Assembly: GCA_964017125.1 (NCBI GenBank)
Contig: OZ024904.1
Span: 2,105,718 to 2,169,717 of the forward strand
Origin: Flabesymbios commensalis
Lineage: Eukaryota > Annelida > Polychaeta > Terebellida > Flabelligeridae
Length of the DNA: 64,000 nt
Direction of reading: 5' to 3'
Part shown: positions 45,014 to 53,837 of the stretch, in pieces
Layout of the letters: each line of letters starts with the position of its first letter
Numbering within the stretch: position 1 is the first letter of the stretch
Notes under the pieces: model-generated
The model's database searches: none
Seen by the model: the letters and a program-made list of their open reading frames with translations, nothing else
Told to the model about the DNA's origin: nothing
Made by a program: the position numbers and the translations under genes

Positions 45014-45463
45014 CTGTAACGTTGTAAACACTTTGAGGAATAAATTCACTTAATTGTTTCATTCAAAACTTTAAAATTGTTAGCTGAATGTATATATAGA
45101 CAAGCCTTTTTATCGATTTAGTCATCGATAGTACATTATGGAATAGCGTTATGAAAAGGGATGAAATTGCTAACGCAATGTGTAGTTTACCTTTAAGTAA
45201 ATAAAGACACAACGTTCTTTCTACTTTTGTGATCTACATTATATTATAGAATCATGTAGTGTTTAACGACCAAGAACACATGTGTATTTTATATTCTTAA
45301 TCTTCGTGGAGCAGCCCAGATATAAAACTCTACCCTCTAAACAGTTTACTTTAGTATTTCAGACAATCCAAATCCTACCCGGATTAACTGATTTCCAGCC
45401 ATCTGTTATTGCTACTTAATAGGCCTACTGGGTTTTATACATAGAGCATTATGACATACTGAC

Positions 45464-46003
45464 CCGTACATGCTCCGTCTGTTCTTTCAGAGCCTTCTTC
45501 ACATGAGCAAATGAATCCATCATAATCAAAGCCACTGGAGCAGATACAGTGATAGTCACCAGCGTCAATAACACAAACCATGTGTGGCTCATCACACGTG
45601 TGATCATCGTCAGAGACACACTTAATATAATCCACGCAGTGCTTGCCGTCAGGTCCAAGTCTGTAATTATTGTTACAAGAACACAAGAAAGAGCCGATGG
45701 TGTTCAGACAAACATGTTCACAGTCATGACCGCTGTTGGTACACTCATCAATGTCCTCGCATTCAACCTGATTGATTTCTTTGTACCCTGGTCTACACCA
45801 ACATTGATAAGATCCTCCAGTATCTCTACATTCCTGATCACATACATCACTCTCATCCTCACACTCATCAATGTTCTGACAGTTGTGAGTGTCTCCATCT
45901 TCCAGTTTATAACCCACAGGACACTCACATTGGTAAATGCCATCAGACAGTGGATTAGGCCTACAGGGGTGAGAACATGGAGCGTTGATACAGGAATCCT
46001 CAA
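45464..46003 (-). pseudogene. Copy B exon 4: EGF array, open frame in a broken gene
   Basis: A 540-bp exon (180 codons, phase 1-1). Modules: EGF with CINAPCSHPC, one NIDECEDES cbEGF with GSYQCWCRPGYKE, DIDECTNSGHDC cbEGF with GSFLCSCNNNYRL, then a longer module YIKCVSDDDHTC through YHCICSSGFDYDG fused to FICSCEEGSERTDGAC. There is one copy of the 40-residue module that occurs four times in copy A, and two modules copy A has lost. The donor is GTCAGT rather than GTGAGT, a weaker site. No stop interrupts the frame, so this exon is either recently released from selection or still used. Confidence 0.8.
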
Positions 46004-46284
46004 CTGAAACACAAGACAGACGTCTCATCACATGGGTAAAGCACTGGCATAATTTAGCCAAGAGTATGTTCACTTGATTCTATTACATCATGAATTACAT
46101 CATGAATAACCATGATAACATACATCTTATCTGTTAAAAGTAATTGTGTTTCATCGTCTGAATCAACCTGTTTCCTTAAAATACCAGAATGAATAAGTTT
46201 AAAGCGTAGATAATAACTTTTCGGTTCAAGATAACCATTTTAAATTAATTTTAAATTGGGTTGAGTTGTTTTGTTTCCACTCAC

Positions 46285-46382
46285 GACATTTTTTTCCATC
46301 ATGTTCAGGGATATATCTTCTCTGCAGACACAATCAAACGACTCCTCATCTCCTGCAGAGCATTCATGGTCACATCCACAAT
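46285..46382 (-). pseudogene. Copy B exon 3: single EGF with a 1-bp frameshift
   Basis: Acceptor GACAG, donor GTGAGT (46279-46284). The frame CGCDHECSAGDEESFDCVCR is an EGF, but one base is missing before the glycine-tyrosine turn (GAAGATAT where GAAGGATAT is expected). The exon is 98 instead of 99 bp, and the last cysteine falls out of frame. This is the only copy not split by a SINE. Confidence 0.75.
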
Positions 46383-46404
46383 CTGTCAAAGACAACATGA
46401 TTAT

Positions 46405-46862
46405 TTACCCTTTAAGCAATAAGAACGATCTATAATCCCTTTAATCCGTACAGTGCGGGGATCGACTTTAGTCGTCAGAATCTGACGTCTGTAGACGTCA
46501 GATTCTGACGACTAAAGTCAATCCCCGCACTGTAAAAATCAACATATTTGTAATGGCCGTAGACTTATAACATAGACCTATTCAAATGAATCAGATAGAG
46601 CTAACAAAGACATTTATGATGATTTCAAATTCAAAAAAACCCTTTGATTGCGATGTTTTTTACAAATTAATTTGAAATGTTTTTAAAATGGTTGAACCCG
46701 TTTTATTAGTCGATCAAATCTCTGTTATTGGGAATTAAATGTGCGTTTAAACAATAATTGCAAATGTTTGGTTTCAAATTGAACAAATATGAGTAATTAT
46801 CACTCACTTGAAGTTGTTGGTCGTGGTCGCGAGACACAACTTCAAGTTGGTGAGAAATTAAC
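46405..46862. mobile_element. TTAA-type element with nested GACGTC MITE (copy B)
   Basis: Counterpart of 7969-8380. The nested element begins at TTAATCCGTACAGTGCGG (46441) and holds the best palindrome of the family: 40-nt arms (46451-46490, 46493-46532) with one mismatch and a 2-base centre. The outer hairpin at 46793-46855 has the stem CACTCACTTGAAGTTGT. A further GACGTC-family fragment follows at 46860-46990. Confidence 0.75.
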
Positions 46863-47269
46863 CCTTACAGTGCAGGGATCGACTTTAGACGTCAGAATCA
46901 TTCTATAGACGTCAGATAAACGTCATATTCTGACGTAGATGCCGCACTGAAAGAGTAAAATATTTATGGCCGTATCGACCCATAAGAAATAGGTATTGAA
47001 ATACTTATATGGATTGGCAGGCTCAAGTTTGATCGTCGCATCGTCATCTTGTTAAATCGGGGTTGATCCCCCCCCCCCCCCTACCACACATTCAATAATT
47101 GTTTTTCATATTGTCAAATATTATAATTAGAGTCTACCGAACGTTGATTGATAAGCTGTCAAAATAATACTTTTGTCTCACAAGTTGTTTACTTCCAGAA
47201 TAACACAAAAAATTTCTAAATTAGCTTTTTTATCTTTTCGACATCTGGTAAATTAAAATTATAGAGAAA

Positions 47270-47820
47270 TACACTCACCTACACCTGTTCTGCAACTATA
47301 GGCCACCCAGTGTACGGGTGAGTGCAATTTCAAACCATCTGACCCCCACCCAACAGCAAATGGGGGACAGGCTTAGGGGAGTAGAATAGTCAAGTGGCAC
47401 TCACCTACACCTATATTCTACTATAAGGCCTACAAAAGTACAGAAATTGCGTATATGATTGTAGGCCTAATTTTATAATCACACCCACCTACCCCTGTTC
47501 TCCCACTATACCCTGTGATAGGGCCGGCGTAGATGAGTGCTATTTCAAAACACACTTACCTACACCTATCCCCCACTCTACTGAGTGGCGAACAATCTTA
47601 GTTGAGTGAAATAGCCAAGTGGCACTCACCTACACTATCTTCTACCATTAGATGTGAGTGTAATTTTATAATCTCACTCACCTACACCTGCTCTCTCACT
47701 ATACCCAGTGGTGGATCCGACTGGCGTAGATGAGTGCAATTTCAAAACCGCACTCACCTACACCTGCCCCAGCCCCCCCCCCCCCACACCCTACTGAGTG
47801 GGGAACAGGCTTAGGTGCTA
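47270..47820. repeat. CACTCACCTACACC minisatellite (copy B)
   Basis: Same array as 8808-9400 with deletions in individual units, ending in C runs next to the donor of exon 2. Confidence 0.8.
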
Positions 47821-47839
47821 TAAGGCATATAATACTTAC

Positions 47840-48097
47840 TTGACCATCCACGACAATAAACAACATTTGTGTATCTTTATGTGTTGCTACATCTCCTATG
47901 TGTATCTGTGACAAACCCATTGGAAAGCTTGATGATAAATCCGTATACACCACCTGTGTTTGTTGCGCGGACGGCCAGTAAACGTGTGTTATCTGGTAAT
48001 GTGGCTGTGGAGGTTGAGAAAGGATAATTGATTGTCATCAGGAAATCACCATCAGCGTAAACATCAGCGATGTCTTCCACTCGTCCACTGAGAGTAC
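47840..48097 (-). pseudogene. Copy B exon 2: truncated galactose-binding-like domain
   Basis: 258 bp against 378 bp in copy A: 120 bp encoding the Trp-rich second half are deleted, and an in-frame TAA sits at the junction after RRCSNT. The rest (ADGDFLMTI, PDNTRLLAVRATN, GGVYGFIIKLSNG) is close to copy A. The conserved Trp before RCS is Arg here. Splice sites are kept. Confidence 0.8.
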
Positions 48098-48215
48098 CTG
48101 AAATCATACATACATTTAACCATTTAACCACCAAGCGACTGTATTAGTTTTTATTCCGTTTTACCAGCCTATTAAATCACTGTTATTGGAAAGATTTAAA
48201 ATGTTTGGTCTCAGA

Positions 48216-48461
48216 TTAACCCTTTAACCGCCAAATTATTCAATTTGAATTTTCACCCACTTGAAGTTGTGTTACGCTGACGCGATCCACAACTTCAAGT
48301 GAGTGAAAATTATTCAGATTTGACAAATGGAGGTCAACTCTTTTCAAATCTTGCTGTTTGATGTCGCATTTCATTTTTAACATATTTAAAATGTGGTACT
48401 TAATGTGCTAATTAAAAAATGAAAACTCGAATATATGCGGTACCGGCGGTTATAGGGTTAA
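48216..48461. mobile_element. TTAA MITE inserted only in copy B
   Basis: Inverted ends TTAACCCTTTAACCGCC and GGCGGTTATAGGGTTAA (17 bp, one mismatch). TTAA borders at 48216-48219 and 48458-48461. The hairpin at 48249-48310 has arms of 29 nt and tip CGC-TGAC-GCG. Copy A has a single TTAA at the same place (9912-9915), so this element inserted after the duplication. Confidence 0.9.
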
Positions 48462-48494
48462 ACATGAGTTACTAATATGACAAAAAATATAAGT

Positions 48495-48850
48495 AATTTT
48501 AACCTAGTTCCCAGCAAACACAAAAATATTTTAATGATATTTACAAAACGTTAGACGTAATGGTTTTTAAATATTTAAACGTCGGGTCAACAGAATATTT
48601 TAAAACATTAATTACAAATATTATTCCAAAACATCATTTAAAAACTTTTTTAAAACATTTTTTCTAATATTCTAATTTTATGTTTTAAAAATGCATTTTG
48701 AAAAATGTTATTAAAACGTTTTAAATTTTTTTTACACTGAATGTTTAGTATAATATTTATATTTAATATTTTATAATATTCTGTTGACCCGACATTTTAA
48801 TGTTGTAAAACATTTTCATATGACTTTTTTTTAACATGTTAGAAAATGTT
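48495..48850. mobile_element. AT-rich foldback present only in copy B
   Basis: Starts CCCAGCAAACAC like the foldback family and contains GTCGGGTCAACAGAATATT (48580) with its exact inverse AATATTCTGTTGACCCGAC (48774). The rest is A/T-rich with AAAACATT repeats. Copy A lacks it between GTAATTT and GAAGTTGTGGG. Confidence 0.65.
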
Positions 48851-49029
48851 GAAGTTGTGGGTTAGTTTATTGTACATGTAACAATATAATGTCATGCTGA
48901 CACAATTTGATAGACAAATATTTTGTATACATACAATCGAGGTGAAACCACTGATCATTTGGAAATATATATTTTCTGTAGTGCATCTAAATTTAGTCGC
49001 CAATTGGCCGCAAACTAAACCCTTCACCT

Positions 49030-49260
49030 TCCACGTTATTTATTCAGAATTTTCACCCAGTTGAAGTTGTGTCTCGCTACCGCGACCCACAACTTCAAGT
49101 GGGTGAAAATTATTCAGATTTTGCTGATTGATGTCACCATTTATCTTTAACATGTTTAAAAGCGAGTATTTAATGTGCTCATAAAAATGACAAAAACTAA
49201 GATACTCGGTATGGGTGAGTGGGGGGATATAATCCTTGTGTGTGTATTTAAAGCGAGCAT
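49030..49260. mobile_element. TTGAAGTTGT-hairpin element in intron 1 (copy B)
   Basis: Counterpart of 10090-10365; hairpin 49049-49110 with tip TCGC-TACC-GCGA. Confidence 0.6.
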
Positions 49261-49308
49261 TTAAATTTCAGTTAATCTACTGGAAGCGATTCTGGCAAAC
49301 ACAACCGA

Positions 49309-49475
49309 GCAAACAGTCGATACATAGCGCTATATCGGCTTCGCTACGCTCGCATAGGCCGTTGTAACACACGGCTAGTCGATACATTGCCCCAATGCTG
49401 GGTGAATGCTGGTCCGCCGTCTCCGACATCGGGCCACAATTCACCCAGCATTTAGTCAATGTATCGAAGTGTTTG
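49309..49475. mobile_element. AGCAAACAC foldback (copy B)
   Basis: Counterpart of 10401-10577, with CCCAATGCTGGGTGAATG and the inverted arm ATTCACCCAGCATT. Confidence 0.65.
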
Positions 49476-49893
49476 CTGAGCACGTTGAGCCAATGCTGGT
49501 TTGATGCGTCACGACTTGTAATGAGCTCAGCAGACATGATACGGGGGAGGGGGGGGCGTGGTGATAGTAGCGTGGGCCACACGTCTCCAGAGGAGCGAAC
49601 ATATTGTGAGCGACAAGTTATCTAGTTGTATCCTATCAATCCAATATATTATCATATATCTCAGTCCGCATAACTATGAACGAATATCCCGTTGTTCCAA
49701 CATTGCCTTAATGTTGGTGCGGCAGGTTTGGGAAAAATAGTCCGTATCATAAATCAGCCTTGGTACACGAGCGGTATTCACCAAGCTACAAATACCCCCC
49801 ACCCCAACTCCCAACCCCCAGTAAGGTATATACACCGTCGCTTAGTCGATGAAAAATGACACCGAAAAGTAAACTATGTGTAAAACATCTTAC

Positions 49894-49981
49894 TAGCTGA
49901 AGTGTATCACACACACAGTAACAGCACCAGGATTCTGTAAGACATTAAATCTGCTAGTCCCGGATACATTGAGTAATGCAT
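49894..49981 (-). pseudogene. Copy B exon 1: signal peptide with premature stop
   Basis: 88 bp with the same phase and GTAAGA donor as copy A. The translation starts MHYSMYPGLADLMSYRILVL and stops (TGA) at codon 25 within the hydrophobic core, where copies A and A' read Cys (TGC). Together with the loss of the upstream region this argues that copy B is not expressed as the original protein. Confidence 0.8.
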
Positions 49982-50028
49982 TATCAGACAATAGGTGTTG
50001 GTGGGTTTAGTGTCGAAAATCAGACTCC

Positions 50029-50640
50029 AGGCCCGTAGCCAGGGGGGGGGGGGGTCGGAGGAGACGTACGACCCCCCCCCCCCTGACGGCTGAAGGTCCA
50101 CATTTTGGCCATACATCTAGTACAAGAGGAATGAACCCATTTTTGGAGTTGAGTTGACACTTAAATTTCTAGAGATAAAGAAAATATCACGGGAAATGTT
50201 TAAGTCTCTAGTTTATGGTGGCGTATATCGTTTTTGCCGTATGTGGTCGATATTTTTTTCAAACGTACGTTTGTGACGTCATGTCGCTATGACAATGACG
50301 TCATTTTATGAACCAAATTGGCACGACAAACTACGAAATAGGGGTCATGTTTAAGTCACTGCTCAGTACTAGTATGATGCGGTGTCGATTCTTAATGTGT
50401 CAGCACATAGGCCTACTACGCACACCTGGTAATAATTGTATATATTCATTATGTCGTAAATTCATATGTAATGATCTAAATAGCAGTGGTGTAAACAGAA
50501 GTGGGTTCTATTTTAATATGGCATCCAAAATTTCTAAGGGGTACGGTCGACGTCATGCCCCCATGAACAACTTGATCAGGTTGTTTTGCCAGTTAATGTT
50601 ATTATATGGTCGCGGGCACGAGATTTCACCTGTGTAGAAT
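50029..50640. repeat. Dispersed repeat starting CAGGCCCGTAGCCAGG
   Basis: It abuts the duplication edge and begins with G and C runs (50041-50052, 50084-50094). Parts (TTAAGTGTCAAC-type, GACGTCATGTCG, TGCCGTATGTGGTCG) recur inverted at 58950-59165. The ORF at 50308-50637 has no recognisable domain. Confidence 0.45.
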
Positions 50641-51984
50641 GTCATCTATACAATTTGAAGGCGGCGGTAATATTTATTAGTAAAAGTAAATCACATTAGA
50701 AATAGTTCATGTATTTGAATCTGCAAGAAATAATAACTGGCGTGTTTCTCTTCTATGAAAAATGCATCTAATAATGATATTAAATATTCATCTGTTTATT
50801 CAGCTCATACGAAAATTTTATTTTATCATATCATTAAAATAATAAAATTGAGTAAGATTTTCCTAGCACTCGCTGCACGATGAATTGACTTTATTTTATC
50901 ATTCTTTATGTCAGAATTTGTACGTAGGTATAATTTTATAGGCCTATGTTCACATCCTGGTTGGACCATTTTACGGATATCTGGTCCAACATTAAACCAA
51001 CATTAAACCAACATTAAACCAGTATAGTTATGTTTGCTGGAAGAAAAAATAATAATAATAATAAGGAGAAAAAATAATGGGTTTATTTTTCTAGAGGTTG
51101 GCAGCCCTACAGATATTTTTGGCTACCTCTACAGTTAAAACTAATAATTATGTCATTATACCTGAAGATGACGCAAAACTAGATGACCAGGCGTCATGCT
51201 TGAGAGGTTAGAATTCTTGTTTGGCCGTATTCAACTGAACTGCCGTAACACCTGGTTCAGAAATACTTTTTATGTGATAAAATATACAGACAGATTTTAT
51301 ATTTTTTTTCATTTTTATGGAATTTTGAAAATGTCTTATTCCGTTGCAAATAAATTAAATATTGAAATTAAATAGTCATATATTTGTCATATTTGTTGAG
51401 CTCATACAGAGCTCATTGTTTAAAGTCGATCCCCGCACTGAAAGAGTAAAATATTTATAATGACTGTAGACCCATAACATAGGTAGGCGAAGTTGAAATG
51501 TTTTCCATAACACGTCAACTGACATTAATCAAATGTGCAGGTAGCTGTTAAAGACCAGAACGCTACACGTTACACATTACATATTTAGCCCATTTATACA
51601 GTTTGCGATAAGTCGCAGTGGATTAATGTTGGGGCAGCATCGCAAATGTGTTTTAATGTGAAATTATCGAACGTTAAGGTTTCACCACACAAATTTATTC
51701 GCGCATAGTTCCTTTTTTTTTTAAATTGTGGCTCTTTGCAGCAGCATCGGTGGTACATATTACAGATATATCATTTTGCTACCAATTAGAATCGATTCTG
51801 TGATGATTTGCTGTAGCAAAAGCAGCGAAATAAGCAAAGATATGGTAGCAGGAAGTCCTTGCGCTACCAGTAACTAGGCTCTTCTCAAAACCGCACTCAT
51901 TTTTTTGCTAGGTCGCTCAGGGGAGAGTGGGCAAGAGGTTATTATGGCCCAAATAAAAAATACGTCAGTTTCACATGCCTTTTC
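50641..51984. other. AT-rich intergenic with small element remnants
   Basis: Holds an AGCAAACAC foldback remnant with AACATTAAACC three times (50955-51035) and a GACGTC-family fragment without its hairpin (51425-51490, TCGATCCCCGCACTGAAAGA). No gene seen. Confidence 0.45.
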
Positions 51985-52622
51985 TATTTATTTATTTATT
52001 TATTCAAACATATTTATACAAAGTAAAAACATTATTAGCCTTTGGCTATTTTGGATATGTGCCCTGTTTTATGACAAGTATTTGCATAAAAAGTGAAAAC
52101 CCATATTTAAACAATAATTATCATATTATGTACAATAGTTACAATAACGAAAATAGAAGGTACATCAGACATTTTAGATCATAATCCGATGATATATGCC
52201 TTTGCGTTAATTGAATAGGTTTACAAATGTATATACATGTACATTTATAGCAAAGTGAAAAGAAAAGAAAACACAAATGTCCCCACACTAAAACTCCAAC
52301 AAAAACCTACAAAAATTGGAGAAAGCGATAAGACATGTACAGTTATTGCAGCCCTAACTATGATTGAGTAATGGTTTGATTATTAGCCATATATAGTTTA
52401 AGGTTATATTTGAAAGCAGAACATGTATTCTTATTTCTTATTTCTGAAGGTAGCTTATTCCAAAGTCTAGACCCATTCACACTTAAAGATGATTTATATA
52501 AAGAATTATTACACCTGGGCTGCTGTAGAGTATTACTTGTTGCATTACGTGTTGAAACAGTATGCTATTCAGAAACGGAGGAAAAAAGATCAGATAAGTA
52601 ATAAGGAGCTAGATTATTTAGG
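51985..52622 (-). mobile_element. LINE 3' part: RT C-terminus, 3' UTR and TTTA tail
   Basis: In minus sense, 52620-52340 reads LNNLAPYYLSDLF, one stop, then VNGSRLWNKLPSEIRN and AFKYNLKLYMANNQTI. This is the usual C-terminal region of CR1/L2/Rex-like RT ORFs (LWNxLPxxIR ... FKxxLKxYL). About 350 bp of UTR and a TTTATTTATTTATT tail (51988-52005) follow. It may be the 3' end of the LINE at 53838-56605, separated by plus-strand insertions. Confidence 0.8.
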
Positions 52623-53345
52623 GGGGGGGGGAAGGGTGTCACCTCAGCGTGGTCCCCCCTGGGCAACTTCTTAGAAGGCCAAGCACACCCAAACCTTCAT
52701 CGAACCAGGTTTTGTTATTTTTTTGACGTGAAGTTTTTTGTGTTTGCTTTCCGGTGGTTTTTCACTGAGGTTGTTATGTTTATTTTCGAATAGTTTTCAG
52801 TTTAAATTCTTTATACATTCTTTATATATTCATATTTATATATTTTATATATTTTTTCATTGTACTTGTGGTGCCTTACAGTGCTCTCACGGATTGTGAT
52901 CGCTCTGTCGTGCTAGTTCTCGATGACAGACCCGATCCCCAGCTGTGGGGGCATTGTAGGTCTACTCATAGTTCCTCTATGATTTGTTTTTTTGTGTTTG
53001 CAGTGGTTTCTCTTTGGCATCCTGGCGATGGACGGGATGTCCGAAAGAAATCATTGTCATATAATTATTTTTTCACTTTATTGTTTTAAAGGTTTCTCTG
53101 TGGCATCCTGGCGGATAATGCAGCATGTCATAGAGAAGCCATTGCCGTACAATTAGCCTGTGGTGACTTACGGTGTCCTCACGGTTTGTGATCGCTCTGT
53201 GATGTCCTCCAATATCACAGACCTTATTACCAACTGTGGGGGCACTGTAAGTCTTTAATTTTTGAGAATTTTTTGTGGTTTTATGATGTCTCCGGCCGTA
53301 CTGGCCGAAAAGTGAAGTAAAGAAGACATTTACTTACTTACTTAA
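52623..53345 (+). mobile_element. LINE 3' UTR fragment with TTAC tail
   Basis: Ends GGCCGTACTGGCCGAAAAGT and a tail of TTAC repeats (53325-53345). Internally, two related blocks carry GTGGTGCCTTACAGTGCTC / GTGGTGACTTACGGTGTCC and TTGTGATCGCTCTGT. No coding sequence. A G run lies at the left border. Confidence 0.7.
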
Positions 53346-53837
53346 TGGTTTCTCTGTTCATTGTTTATGTCATTCATATTTATCTCTATATGGGTTTACT
53401 TTTTTGATTATAGTATATAGTATTATAGTATATATTATATATTTGTTTTGACAATGACACTGTTTTGACTTAGACTTGTAGTTTTTACACAATCACTCCA
53501 ATTTCATAGAGATACAGTGACTTGAAAAGTCTTTCATTTTATAATCACTTCATATTTTACATTATTTATACTGATATTTTTATACCCATTAAACTGTGTT
53601 GTAGTGCAGGCGCTTCAACATGTCATCAGACTCGTTACATATAGGTGCCAGGAGCATCGTCATCTTATCATATCAAACACTTTAAACTGAATATTTTAGT
53701 ACGAACATGCTTTTATTAGCTTTGTCTTTCCTTTACTACTTTAACTATACAATATGGGATATTGTAATACCTGAAATTTTCACTTAAATGGCCATACTGG
53801 CCGAAAAGTGAAGTAAAGCAAATATTTTACTTACCTA
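53346..53837 (+). mobile_element. Second LINE 3' fragment with TTAC tail
   Basis: It ends ATGGCCATACTGGCCGAAAA, GTGAAGTAAAG and TTACTTACC, the same terminus as the preceding fragment. The left boundary is unclear. It abuts the RT of the minus-strand LINE. Confidence 0.6.

Larger units (their letters stand above)
41212..50028. repeat. Segmental duplication, copy B
   Basis: Partner of 1731-11112 in the same orientation. At the right edge homology stops at AAAATCAGACTC, 47 bp upstream of the start codon, and is replaced by the unrelated CAGGCCCGTAGCCAGG repeat, so the promoter region of copy A is not represented. Confidence 0.9.

Noticed and set aside
45549-46007. 152-codon plus ORF opposite the EGF exon of copy B
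   Set aside because: Antisense shadow of the EGF coding frame.
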